Shown piece after piece: positions 53,715 through 62,360 of a stretch of 64,000 bases of DNA. Position numbers and translations under genes: made by a program. Position 1 is the stretch's first letter; every line of letters starts with the position of its first letter. Source of the DNA: an uncultured Lachnospiraceae bacterium (GTDB lineage Bacteria > Bacillota > Clostridia > Lachnospirales > Lachnospiraceae); contig CAKRJH010000003.1 of the NCBI GenBank assembly GCA_934351255.1, positions 62,001-126,000 on the forward strand, given 5' to 3'. Below the pieces are notes generated by a model. The model made no database searches. It was not told the origin of the DNA and saw nothing but the letters and a program-made list of their open reading frames with translations.

Positions 53715-54146
53715 TTATCTACGGCCGTTTTTCGGCTTTTTGTTCGCTTCCTCCAGCTCTGTCTCCAGACGGACAATGCGGTTGGATTTTTCAAAATTCT
53801 CTTTTTCCAGATTCTCCACCTGCTTGCGAAGCTCCTCCATCTGCGCATTCTGCTCGATCATCTGATGTTTCATGTCAAAGATCGTCTGCTCCAGATTGCT
53901 CCGCTGCTCCTTCACCTCATCCACCCGCTTCTTGGCCTTGTAATACTCATCCGCCAGATTGATATCCAGAAGGACCTGCTTCATCTCAGGATCCAGGCGG
54001 GTGTAGCCGCCCTCCTTCTTGAACTGTTCAATCTTGTCATTGATGTGATGAGCAATCTGTTTCAGATACTCTTCACTCTCATATCCGCACATCGTATAGG
54101 TACGCCCATTGATGTTCACATGAATATCGTTCTTTGTTCTCATCAT
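53715..54146 (-). CDS. zapA: Cell division protein ZapA
   Basis: A 143-residue FtsZ-ring stabiliser. The N-terminal ZapA fold has DIHVNINGRTYTMCGYESEE and YLKQIAHHINDKIEQF, followed by a long coiled coil (residues ~75-135) and a basic tail. Its ATG overlaps the stop of the upstream coiled-coil gene by 4 bases. Confidence 0.93.
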   Translation of the reverse strand: MMRTKNDIHVNINGRTYTMCGYESEEYLKQIAHHINDKIEQFKKEGGYTRLDPEMKQVLLDINLADEYYKAKKRVDEVKEQRSNLEQTIFDMKHQMIEQNAQMEELRKQVENLEKENFEKSNRIVRLETELEEANKKPKNGRR

Positions 54147-54760
54147 TCATCCTCTTCCTGGGCCTGTGGCTCTTCCTCATAGGCTTCCTCGTATTTCTCA
54201 GCATGTGCCTCCGGATCCGTATCCGTCATCAGTTCAGAACGGTTGTCAGCAATGATATCCAGATGATCCTGCAGCACAGCTTCCAGTTCTCTGGCCTGCT
54301 TTGCGAAAGTCTCATACGCCGAACGGATGGACTTTTCGGCCTTCTCCAGAAGCTCATCGGTATAGTAGATCGCACCGGCACCGATCTCCTCGGCCTGCGC
54401 ATGCGCCTCGTCGACGATGGTATCCGCCTCGGTGTTGGCCTCCTGCAGCGTATGCTCCGCATGCTGGTATGCCTCCTGCGTGATATTGTTCTCCTCAAGC
54501 ATGGCCTCATACTGCTCTTTGGCATCGGCCAGGATCTGTGCAGCCTTCTTCTCGGCATCTGCCAGTATTGCATCTCTTTGCTTGAGCACCTTCTTGTAGC
54601 GCTGGATCTCTTCCGGCATCTCACGGCGAAGATCATCCAAAAGGTCGTATAATTCGTTCTTTGGAACCACTACTTTTGTGGTGGACAGTTTCTGCATCTT
54701 GCAGCTCTCCACAAATCCGTAAATATCATCAATCTTCTGTTCAATCTTACTTGACTGCAT
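54143..54760 (-). CDS. Coiled-coil protein, DivIVA/V-ATPase subunit H-like
   Basis: A 205-residue protein dominated by Ala/Glu/Lys/Gln heptads (residues ~45-175) between an N-terminal KIDDIYGFVESC region and an acidic tail (EEAYEEEPQAQEEDE). The DivIVA and ATPase-H like similarity is only in composition and length. Placement immediately before zapA suggests a cell-division or membrane-scaffold role. GAGGAG before ATG 54760. Confidence 0.7.
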   Translation of the reverse strand: MQSSKIEQKIDDIYGFVESCKMQKLSTTKVVVPKNELYDLLDDLRREMPEEIQRYKKVLKQRDAILADAEKKAAQILADAKEQYEAMLEENNITQEAYQHAEHTLQEANTEADTIVDEAHAQAEEIGAGAIYYTDELLEKAEKSIRSAYETFAKQARELEAVLQDHLDIIADNRSELMTDTDPEAHAEKYEEAYEEEPQAQEEDE

Positions 54761-54768
54761 AATACTCC

Positions 54769-55245
54769 TCATTTCTGTCTTTGCTTGATCTGTGCCAGCA
54801 CAATGTCCGGCACCATTCCCTGTACATCTCCTCCAAACTGAAGGACTTCCTTTACCATCGTGGAACTGATATAAGAATACTCCGGCGCTGTCGCCAGAAA
54901 TACCGTATCCGCCCTGGAATTCAGTTTGTGATTGCCCTGTGCAAGCGGCAGTTCATACTCAAAATCCACAGAATTGCGAATGCCTCGCACAATGGCATCT
55001 GCTCCGGTCTGGTCGACAAAATCGATCAGCAGCCCGTCAAATGCTTCCACCGTGACATGTGGCATATCACCGGTCAGTTCCCGCAGCATATCAACCCGCT
55101 GCTGCCTCGTAAGCATAGGATGCTTGCCACTGTTGATCAGCACACCGACCACCAGTTCATCAAACATACGGCTGGCTCTGCGGATCAGATCCAGATGTCC
55201 CACAGTAACCGGGTCAAAACTCCCCGGAAATACAGCTTTACTCAT
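54769..55245 (-). CDS. coaD: Phosphopantetheine adenylyltransferase
   Basis: A 158-residue nucleotidyltransferase of the CoA pathway. PGSFDPVTVGHLDLIRRASR at the N-terminus contains the T/H-x-G-H motif, and YISSTMVKEVLQFGGDV the late ATP-binding block. ATG 55245 overlaps the rsmD 3' end by 8 bases. coaE, the next enzyme, is elsewhere in the window. Confidence 0.96.
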   Translation of the reverse strand: MSKAVFPGSFDPVTVGHLDLIRRASRMFDELVVGVLINSGKHPMLTRQQRVDMLRELTGDMPHVTVEAFDGLLIDFVDQTGADAIVRGIRNSVDFEYELPLAQGNHKLNSRADTVFLATAPEYSYISSTMVKEVLQFGGDVQGMVPDIVLAQIKQRQK

Positions 55246-55810
55246 GTCTGTTCGTTCCTTCCACACGCAGGAACACATGACGGTTGGTCTTATATTCCTT
55301 AATGCGCTCTACCTTACAGGCCAGATGCACCATATAGGACACATCTGTCTCCAACGAGGTCTCCACAATGATCAGCGTCCCCTCCTGCACCAGAGAGGAG
55401 GAAAGCAGATACGGAAGGATCCTCTGCTCGAACCCCTTGCCATATGGCGGATCCATAAAAATGACATCAAACGGTGTCCCGACCTGTTCCAGCCGGCGCA
55501 GTGCCTGCAGCGCATCCATCGCCATCAGTCTGGATCTGTCCTCCATATGGGTGTGTCTGATATTCTCCCGGATACAGACTCCGGCTTCCCGGTCATTGTC
55601 TACCAGCACGGCCTCTTTGGCGCCACGGCTGAGTGCCTCGATCGCGATCCCTCCGCTCCCGCTGAACAGATCCAGAAACCTGCAGTCCGGCACCTCCTGC
55701 TGGATGATGTTGAACAGGGTTTCCTTGATCTTATCCGACGTAGGACGGGTGTGTCTGCCGGATGGGGTCTGAAGCTTCAGCCTGCGTGCTGAACCTGCAA
55801 TTACTCTCAT
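55238..55810 (-). CDS. rsmD: 16S rRNA (guanine966-N2)-methyltransferase
   Basis: A 190-residue Rossmann-fold methyltransferase. RVIAGSARRLKLQTP opens the protein, RFLDLFSGSGGIAIEAL is the SAM loop and DVIFMDPPYGKGFE holds the catalytic DPPY. Coupled with coaD, a common pair. Confidence 0.95.
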   Translation of the reverse strand: MRVIAGSARRLKLQTPSGRHTRPTSDKIKETLFNIIQQEVPDCRFLDLFSGSGGIAIEALSRGAKEAVLVDNDREAGVCIRENIRHTHMEDRSRLMAMDALQALRRLEQVGTPFDVIFMDPPYGKGFEQRILPYLLSSSLVQEGTLIIVETSLETDVSYMVHLACKVERIKEYKTNRHVFLRVEGTNRHE

Positions 55811-55958
55811 ACTTCACCTCTTACGTGCGAAAACACCTCGTCCGCCGGAGCATTCATGTACTCCCCGCGGCAAAATATCGTCACACTACTTTATCTGACA
55901 TTTTATCACATAATATACACACGGTCAAACCGCATTCTGACGGTCTTCTATAAGACTT

Positions 55959-57998
55959 CTACAAGAATATATCCCCGGTATATCCCTCCAGCTTTTTCTG
56001 CAGGGAGGCATACTTCTTACAGAGTTCCAGAACATCACTTCTCTCAAATGCCGATGCCGCTTCATGTGCCTCCATCAACACCCGGGAATCCCGGTAAATG
56101 TCCGCGATCCCGAAATTCAGTTCCCCGCTCTGTCTGACTCCGAACAGTTCCCCGGGGCCACGCATCTTCAGATCTTCATTGGCAATGTAGAAGCCGTCAT
56201 TGGAATGTCCGAGCACCGACAGCCTCTCCATGTTCTCCCGGCTCGGACGCCCGGCCATAAAAATACAATATGACTGGGCATTTCCACGTCCCACACGTCC
56301 TCGGAGCTGATGAAGCTGTGCAAGTCCGAACCTCTCGGCATTCTCGATCATCATCACCGTGGCATTGGGCACATTGATCCCGACCTCGATCACCGTGGTC
56401 GACACCAGAATATCGATCTCCCCGGCTGCAAACCGCTCCATGATCTCTGTCTTGACCGCCGGCTTCATCTGCCCGTGCAGACATTCCACCCGCACCGAGG
56501 GAGCCAGTATCTGTCGCAGACTACCGGTATAGTCCATCACATTTTCCGCCTCCATGTTCTCGCTTTGTTCCACCATAGGACAGATAATATAGACCTGATG
56601 TCCCCCCGCCACTTCCCTCTCCATAAACCGGTATGCCTGCGGCCGGTAGTCCGTCCCCACGACACAGTTTTTGATCGGCAGTCTGTCGGAAGGAAGCACA
56701 TCGATCACCGAAACATCCAGATCTCCATACAGGATGATGGCCAGAGTCCTCGGGATCGGTGTCGCGCTCATGACCAGCATGTGCGGTTCACTCCCCTTCT
56801 CCGACAGACCCTCGCGCTGTCGCACGCCGAAACGATGCTGCTCATCGGTCACCACCAGTGCCAGATCCCGGAATGCGACACCCTCCTGGATCAGGGCATG
56901 GGTTCCCACGACAATGTCCACCGTACCCTCTTCCAGTTCCTGACGCATCTTCCTTCTGGCCGCCGCCGTCATCGCACCGGTCAGCAGGCCGACCCGCACT
57001 CCGAGAGGCTCCAGATACTCCCGAAATGTCTGCTCATGCTGTCTGGCCAGAACCTCCGTCGGCACCATGATCGCACCCTGATGTCCGCTCTCCACCGCCG
57101 CCAGAAGTGCCAGCACGGCCACAATCGTCTTGCCGGAGCCCACATCGCCCTGGATCAGACGGTTCATCACCAGCCCGGAGCCCAGATCCATGCGGATCTG
57201 CTTCCAGACCTTTTCCTGTCCCGGAGTCAGTGTAAACGGAAGACGCCGGATCAGTTCCTCGCACCGGTCAAACCCGCGCAGGACAAACCGGCTCTGTTTG
57301 CGCCCCTTGCCCTGTCGCATCTGATTTAATGCCAGACTGAACAAAAAGAACTCCTCGAACACCAGCCTGTGCCTGCACTCCGCATACTCCTGTTTGTCTG
57401 CCGGAAAATGGATACCTCTCACCGCCTGCCTGTGTCCAGTCAGCCCATATTTCTTTCGGATCTCCAGCGGCAGAAAATCGCTCTCCCATTCATACACGGC
57501 AAGTGCCTGACTGACCGCCTTGGTCACGGCGCGGTTGGTCAGCCCCGCCGTCAGCGGATACACCGGCTGCAGCTTATGCAGCATCTGACGGTACTCCTGC
57601 TCACTTAAGATCTTGGGCTGTACCAGTTCCAGACGTCCGTTCTTGCGGGTGATGCGTCCCCGCAGAATGTAATGCTGGCTCACCCGCAGACTCTTCAATA
57701 GAAACGGCATATTGAACCAGACCACTGGAATACTCCCGGTAGCATCCTTCAGATCCATGGTCAGGATCTGCATTTTACCGGCTCTGCGCATCTTTGGGGA
57801 TGCCGCCGGACGGCCCTGAAGAACCACAATGTCTCCCTCTCGGATCTGGGACACCGGCCGGATCGGCTCCACGATCTCATACTCGCGTGGATACAGTTCC
57901 AGCAGATCCCCGATCTGATATACGCCAAGCCTTGCAAACAACTGCGCCGCTTTTTCCCCTACACCCTTAATCTCTCTGATACTATCCTGTGCTCTCAT
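55959..57998 (-). CDS. recG: ATP-dependent DNA helicase RecG
   Basis: A 679-residue fork-reversal helicase. An N-terminal OB-fold wedge domain is followed by SF2 motifs: IQGDVGSGKTIVAVLAL (I), VVTDEQHRFGVRQ (DEQH, II), SATPIPRTLA (III) and 'GLAQLHQLRGRVGRGNAQSY' (VI). ATG 57998 with AGGAAAACG is chosen. An upstream gene's terminator ends only ~14 bases before the start codon. Confidence 0.96.
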   Translation of the reverse strand: MRAQDSIREIKGVGEKAAQLFARLGVYQIGDLLELYPREYEIVEPIRPVSQIREGDIVVLQGRPAASPKMRRAGKMQILTMDLKDATGSIPVVWFNMPFLLKSLRVSQHYILRGRITRKNGRLELVQPKILSEQEYRQMLHKLQPVYPLTAGLTNRAVTKAVSQALAVYEWESDFLPLEIRKKYGLTGHRQAVRGIHFPADKQEYAECRHRLVFEEFFLFSLALNQMRQGKGRKQSRFVLRGFDRCEELIRRLPFTLTPGQEKVWKQIRMDLGSGLVMNRLIQGDVGSGKTIVAVLALLAAVESGHQGAIMVPTEVLARQHEQTFREYLEPLGVRVGLLTGAMTAAARRKMRQELEEGTVDIVVGTHALIQEGVAFRDLALVVTDEQHRFGVRQREGLSEKGSEPHMLVMSATPIPRTLAIILYGDLDVSVIDVLPSDRLPIKNCVVGTDYRPQAYRFMEREVAGGHQVYIICPMVEQSENMEAENVMDYTGSLRQILAPSVRVECLHGQMKPAVKTEIMERFAAGEIDILVSTTVIEVGINVPNATVMMIENAERFGLAQLHQLRGRVGRGNAQSYCIFMAGRPSRENMERLSVLGHSNDGFYIANEDLKMRGPGELFGVRQSGELNFGIADIYRDSRVLMEAHEAASAFERSDVLELCKKYASLQKKLEGYTGDIFL

Positions 57999-58011
57999 CG
58001 TTTTCCTATAT

Positions 58012-58047
58012 AAAAATGGCACAAAGCAATCTCTCGTTTTGTGCCAT
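58012..58047 (-). terminator. Terminator of fakA, abutting recG
   Basis: AATGGCACAAA / TTTGTGCCATT stem followed on the minus strand by TTTTTATA. Its T-run ends ~14 bases before the recG start codon. Confidence 0.85.
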
Positions 58048-58066
58048 TCGTCATTACTATAATGAA

Positions 58067-59752
58067 TTATTCAATAGAAAGGAAGTATGAATAGATCGGC
58101 TGTCCGCCATACTGTACTTCCACTTCCACGTCCTCATGCTTCTCCATAATGTGATCTGCCAGTGCCTGAGCATCCTCCTCGGTCACATCCGCTCCGTAAT
58201 ACAGACTGATCAGTTCGCTGTCCTCATCCATCATCTGCTCGATCAGCTCCGTGGTCGTCGCATCCAGATCCTGTCCGACTGCCAGAATGGTCTTGTCGGT
58301 CAGTCCCATGAAATCACCCTGCTTGATGTCCTTGCCATCCATCTGGGTATCGCGGACCGCATATGTCACCTGACCGGATTTGACAATCTCCATCTCACTG
58401 GTCATGCGCTCCTGATTCTCCTGTGTGGACTGTCCGGCAATGTAGTTGATCATCGCTGCGATTCCCTGCGGAATATTCTTGGATGGGATCACTACCACTT
58501 CCTTGTCCTCTGTCAGAGACTGTGCCTGCTGTGCAGCCAGAATGATGTTGCCGTTGTTTGGAAGGATATAGACGGCATCCGCATTGACCTTCTCGATAGC
58601 CTCCAGGATGTCCTCGGTACTCGGATTCATCGTCTGTCCGCCTTCGATCACGTAGTCCACGCCCAGATCCTCAAAGATAGCCTTCAAACCATCTCCGACA
58701 GAAACCGCAATAAAACCGGCCTCCTTACGTGGCATGGAAGCAGCTTCCTGCGCCTCTTCTTTCTGGCGCTCGGCTACCTTCTCAGCATCCCGGATCACTT
58801 TTTCCTGATGCTCCTCACGCATATTATCAATCTTCATGCTGGTGAGCTGGCCATAGGTCAGTGCCTTCTGGATCGCCAGACCCGGATCGTTCGTATGCAC
58901 GTGAACCTTGACGATATCGTCATCAGCCACCACGACCACACAGTCTCCCAGACTGTTTAAGTAGGCCTTGAGTTCCGGCTCCACCTTGTCATTCTCCTGT
59001 GGCATCATGATGATAAACTCGGTACAATATCCGAATTTGATGTCATCCGCCGAGGAATCCCCTGTGCCAACCTTGCCTGCAGCCGGTGTTGCGATTGCAT
59101 TGATGTCTCCCAGTGAGATATCTACTTCATTGCCCTTGAGAGCCTCCAGTACACCGTGCGCAAATGTCATAAGCCCCTGTCCGCCGGAATCTACCACACC
59201 GGCCTGTTTCAGTACCGGAAGCATCTCCGGTGTCTGCTTCAGGACCTCATCCATGTGATCGACCACGATCTGTGAAAACTCCACCAGATCACTGGTCTCT
59301 CCTGCTTCCAGAAGTTCTCTGGACTTGTCCGCACCGGACTTGATCACAGTCAGGATGGTTCCTTCTTTTGGCTTCATGACTGCCTTGTATGCGGTGTCTG
59401 CCGCGCGGATAATGCCATTGCCCAGCTCCTTTACCGTAATGATATCACATTTCTTGACTTCCTTGGTAAATCCACGGAAGATCTGGGAAAGGATAACACC
59501 GGAGTTGCCGCGCGCCCCTCTCAGAGAACCGCTGGACATCGCCTTGGACAGGTTCTCGATGGTCGGCTCATCCTGGCCCTGCACCTCCCTGGCAGCCGCC
59601 ATGATTGTCATTGTCATATTGGTTCCGGTATCTCCATCGGGAACCGGAAATACGTTTAATTCGTTGATCCATTCTTTGTTTGCTTCCAGCGCCTTGGCTC
59701 CAGCCAGAAAACAACGCTGCATTAACGAAGCATCCATATTCTCTACCTTCAC
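58067..59752 (-). CDS. fakA: DAK2-domain fatty acid kinase-like protein (FakA/YloV)
   Basis: A 561-residue protein of the YloV/FakA family. N-terminal Dak2-type kinase domain with NVFPVPDGDTGTNMTMTIMA (Asp ligands), a GNSGVILSQIFRGF block and DSGGQGLMTFAHG; then a middle and C-terminal domain with VHVHTNDPGLAIQKALTYGQ. FakA phosphorylates fatty acids bound by FakB for phospholipid synthesis. Starts at GTG 59752 with GAGGAGG upstream; an ATG five codons in is an alternative. Confidence 0.93.
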   Translation of the reverse strand: MKVENMDASLMQRCFLAGAKALEANKEWINELNVFPVPDGDTGTNMTMTIMAAAREVQGQDEPTIENLSKAMSSGSLRGARGNSGVILSQIFRGFTKEVKKCDIITVKELGNGIIRAADTAYKAVMKPKEGTILTVIKSGADKSRELLEAGETSDLVEFSQIVVDHMDEVLKQTPEMLPVLKQAGVVDSGGQGLMTFAHGVLEALKGNEVDISLGDINAIATPAAGKVGTGDSSADDIKFGYCTEFIIMMPQENDKVEPELKAYLNSLGDCVVVVADDDIVKVHVHTNDPGLAIQKALTYGQLTSMKIDNMREEHQEKVIRDAEKVAERQKEEAQEAASMPRKEAGFIAVSVGDGLKAIFEDLGVDYVIEGGQTMNPSTEDILEAIEKVNADAVYILPNNGNIILAAQQAQSLTEDKEVVVIPSKNIPQGIAAMINYIAGQSTQENQERMTSEMEIVKSGQVTYAVRDTQMDGKDIKQGDFMGLTDKTILAVGQDLDATTTELIEQMMDEDSELISLYYGADVTEEDAQALADHIMEKHEDVEVEVQYGGQPIYSYFLSIE

Positions 59753-59787
59753 TGTTTGTTCCTCCTCAGGGTCACATCATTTATACA

Positions 59788-60147
59788 TCAGTCATCAATG
59801 TCGCGGACACCTTCCACGATCACCGTGATCTTCTCCACTTCCATACCTGTCTGTGCCTCTACACGGCCACGGACATTCTCGATCAGGTTGCGGGAAACTG
59901 CCGGAATGTTCACGCCATATGCAGCGATCACATGCAGCTCAATCTTCAGGCGGTTATCGACAACTGCCAGAGCAACACCTCTGCTGACATGCTCCTTCTT
60001 CAGCAGATTGGTAACACCGTCTTTGACATTTACAGATGCCATTCCCACGATACCAAAGCATTCCATCGCCGCAGATCCCGCATATTTGGCCAGGACTTCC
60101 CTGTCAATGACGATACTGCCTTTTCCGTTATCCATCTTGCCTTTCAT
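59788..60147 (-). CDS. Asp23/Gls24-family (YloU-like) protein
   Basis: A 119-residue alpha/beta protein of the DUF322/Gls24 family (GSIVIDREVLAKYAGSAAME, FGIVGMASVNVKDGV, ELHVIAAYGVNIPAV). Found next to fakA in most Firmicutes (yloU-yloV). Linked to envelope stress; the molecular role is unclear. GGAGGG 7 bases before ATG 60147 sets the start. Confidence 0.9.
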   Translation of the reverse strand: MKGKMDNGKGSIVIDREVLAKYAGSAAMECFGIVGMASVNVKDGVTNLLKKEHVSRGVALAVVDNRLKIELHVIAAYGVNIPAVSRNLIENVRGRVEAQTGMEVEKITVIVEGVRDIDD

Positions 60148-60240
60148 GGTTTTACCCTCCATTTCCACAAAATCAGTTCACTTTTTCGCACTGAGTCATA
60201 TTATATTATACCCTATATATTTCAAAAAGGAAACAAAATT

Positions 60241-60378
60241 ATGTGTCATATGTTGGGATTTATTCTCTTTTGGCTCGGAATCGGTATGACGATCATGTTT
60301 TTTATCCATAATACGGCGTTTGCCGTCTTTCTGATCATCCTTTGTATCTTCCTGGGATACCAGCTTTTCTGCCACTGA
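60241..60378 (+). CDS. 45-residue hydrophobic membrane peptide
   Basis: Starts at ATG 60241 with AAAAGGAAAC upstream; ends at TGA 60376-60378. Two hydrophobic segments (GFILFWLGIGMTIMFFI and FAVFLIILCIFLGYQLF) around a short HN turn, and Cys residues at each end (MCHM... and FCH). From memory, similar short proteins occur in Lachnospiraceae; function unknown. Divergent from the Gls24 gene. Confidence 0.6.
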   Translation: MCHMLGFILFWLGIGMTIMFFIHNTAFAVFLIILCIFLGYQLFCH

Positions 60379-60390
60379 CATCAGGAACGT

Positions 60391-60417
60391 AAAAAGGACC
60401 GGTTCTCACCGATCCTT
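60391..60417 (-). terminator. rpmB terminator
   Basis: AAGGACCGG / CCGATCCTT stem (one G-U/mismatch) with a 6-base loop; minus strand continues TTTTTACG. It may also stop the small plus-strand gene. Confidence 0.75.
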
Positions 60418-60461
60418 CCAGGTTCCTTATCCATTCAATCTATCGTCATGGAGTGACGTAC

Positions 60462-60647
60462 TTACGCACGCTCTACTGCTCCAGAACGTAAACATCCTGT
60501 ACATACGGACATCTTCTTTGTTCCGCCGTTTACCTTAACCTTAACAGACTTGATATTTGGCTTCCACATCTTGTTGCTTCTTCTATGTGAATGACTCACT
60601 GCGTTACCAAAATGAACGCCCTTACCACATACTGCACATTTTGCCAT
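60462..60647 (-). CDS. rpmB: 50S ribosomal protein L28
   Basis: A 61-residue ribosomal protein with Zn-type cysteines: MAKCAVCGKG and CTGCLRSG. HFGNAVSHSHRRSNKMWKPN is the family core. GGAGGTGCTTACG before ATG 60647. Single-gene unit. Confidence 0.97.
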   Translation of the reverse strand: MAKCAVCGKGVHFGNAVSHSHRRSNKMWKPNIKSVKVKVNGGTKKMSVCTGCLRSGAVERA

Positions 60648-60686
60648 CGTAAGCACCTCCTTAACTTATTTTGTCACAACATGCTT

Positions 60687-60715
60687 ATTCTACCAAAACT
60701 TAACATGAAATGCAA
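60687..60715 (-). promoter_or_regulatory. rpmB promoter
   Basis: On the minus strand TTGCAT, 17 bases, TAGAAT, ~40 bases before the start. Confidence 0.6.
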
Positions 60716-60732
60716 GAACAATTTTTAAAAAT

Positions 60733-61104
60733 TTAATCTTCGACCTCAACATCGATCTTTTCCCCGGCATTTGCACTCTTTCCGGTAAACTTCTCGATCA
60801 CATCCGGAACCATATCCAGGATCTTGGTCATGCTGTCCTGATTCTTGACATTGACCAGACGGGTCTGCCCATCCTTGATGACCAGGATCGCGCTCGGCTG
60901 GATCTTTCCACCCATACCGCCGCCGGCCTTGTCCTTTTTGTCCTCCGAGAACGCTCCCGCGCCCACGCCAAATGATACATCTACCAGCGGCAGAATGATC
61001 GTGCCATCGTCAAATTTTACGGCATCTCCCACCACCGTCTTGGTAGTCAGAAAGCCATCCATGCCCTGAAACAGGCTCTTTACAGTTGTGTTAAAATCTG
61101 CCAT
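60733..61104 (-). CDS. gerW: GerW/YtfJ-family sporulation protein
   Basis: A 123-residue protein of the spore-associated YtfJ family. VVGDAVKFDDGTIILPLVDV, FGVGAGAFSEDKK and a Gly-rich GGGMGGKIQPSAILVI block are typical. GerW in Bacillus is required for germination. Overlaps the DUF2953 gene by one base (TAATG). Confidence 0.92.
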   Translation of the reverse strand: MADFNTTVKSLFQGMDGFLTTKTVVGDAVKFDDGTIILPLVDVSFGVGAGAFSEDKKDKAGGGMGGKIQPSAILVIKDGQTRLVNVKNQDSMTKILDMVPDVIEKFTGKSANAGEKIDVEVED

Positions 61105-61946
61105 TATACGTTCTCCTTCCATCTACGCTGTCTTGCGCGAAACGCCTTCCAGGTCTGCCCCAGAAAAACACGTCCGGCAATGATCACGGCTGTGATCAGC
61201 CGCAATCTGCCTGCCACGTACAGCTCTGTCTCCAGAATCTTTTCCTCAAAATCCGGCCGGATCGCAAACTGTGGCGGGAGCATCCCGTACAGACAGGATA
61301 TGGCTCCGAGCAGCATGCCGGTCTGGCAGGGATCTCCCGTGCCAAAATGCACCCATCCTCTGATTCTGTGAGGCCTGATATGTTTCCAAAAATACACGAT
61401 CTGCGACCAGAGCAGTTTCAAAAACTCCCGTGTTGCCTCATCCTTCGCAAATTCTCCGGTAACGGTTACCTTATGAAGTTTCTCCTGTGCGGATAGTTTT
61501 ATTCTATCCAATCGCCTGATAAAGCGCAAGCGCTTTCCCTGTTTTTTAGCAACAGAATCTTCCGGTGCGGGTTCATCCGCCTCCGGCTTCCCGCTTTTCG
61601 GTGATTCTGCACCCTGTTTCGTTGTTTCCGCATCCTGCCTTACTGAATTGTGACCGGAATCCGCCGGTTCTTCGCCGTCATATCCCTCATGATCTGCACA
61701 ATCCGCGGCCGCGGAATCCTTCTTCCGGCCTGCGCGCTTCTTTTTTCTCTGACAGGATATGCCAAAGATCCGTATCTTCTGAGTGACTGTCCCCTGCGCA
61801 TACTCCACAAAGATCCGCAGCACCACGCCTGCCCAGGTCACTCTGACCCGGCACATCGTCTCCTGTTCCTTCTTCAGATCGATCCGGTAATGAACCGGCA
61901 CGAACAGAACCGACAACACCACCAGGACTAGCAGCCCCAGAATCAC
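61104..61946 (-). CDS. DUF2953-domain membrane protein
   Basis: A 280-residue protein as drawn from GTG 61946: an N-terminal hydrophobic helix, the DUF2953 core start VPVHYRIDLKKEQ, a long charged low-complexity linker (residues ~75-140) and a C-terminal domain with GWVHFGTGDPCQTGMLLGAI (near 201-220). The hydrophobic frame continues 19 codons upstream to right after the previous stop, with GGAGGTGGAG in place there, but no ATG, GTG or TTG, so a CTG (62003) or ATT start is likely. Often next to gerW in Clostridia. Confidence 0.85.
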   Translation of the reverse strand: MILGLLVLVVLSVLFVPVHYRIDLKKEQETMCRVRVTWAGVVLRIFVEYAQGTVTQKIRIFGISCQRKKKRAGRKKDSAAADCADHEGYDGEEPADSGHNSVRQDAETTKQGAESPKSGKPEADEPAPEDSVAKKQGKRLRFIRRLDRIKLSAQEKLHKVTVTGEFAKDEATREFLKLLWSQIVYFWKHIRPHRIRGWVHFGTGDPCQTGMLLGAISCLYGMLPPQFAIRPDFEEKILETELYVAGRLRLITAVIIAGRVFLGQTWKAFRARQRRWKENV

Positions 61947-62003
61947 CAGCAGCAGGATCCCAATCCATTTGAGAATCTTTAGTATGATCCAGATAATCGC
62001 CAG

Positions 62004-62333
62004 CTACTCCACCTCCCCGCCAAAGAAACGATGAAACAGTGACGCCGAGATCTCGCCATAGCAGGCATAGACATCCCGGCTGATCCGCTCGACCTGCTCC
62101 CAGGCACTCTCCCGGGAGACCGCCATCCCCACGATCTCGACTCCCCTGTCCCTGTGATAACCAAACCACAGTTCTCTTGAGGAATAGACATCCAGACTGT
62201 TTGCCGGATTGGAGGGCAGGGTAATGCAATATACGCCCTGTAGCAGTCTGCCCCGTTCCAGTATCTTTCGATACCGGGCCGGGCGGCGTGAAACTTTCTC
62301 ATCCATATACAGTTTGGAATTCCAGTTCAGCAT
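62004..62333 (-). CDS. Uncharacterised 109-residue protein
   Basis: No family recognised. A small basic-to-neutral protein with 'WFGYHRDRGVEIVGMAVSRE' (near residues 59-78) and a C-terminal Phe-rich end. GGAGGGG just before ATG 62333 decides the start (a longer frame has its ATG inside that site). Part of the four-gene run to gerW. Confidence 0.65.
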   Translation of the reverse strand: MLNWNSKLYMDEKVSRRPARYRKILERGRLLQGVYCITLPSNPANSLDVYSSRELWFGYHRDRGVEIVGMAVSRESAWEQVERISRDVYACYGEISASLFHRFFGGEVE

Positions 62334-62360
62334 ATGCCCCTCCATTCCTGTCCCCGTCGT

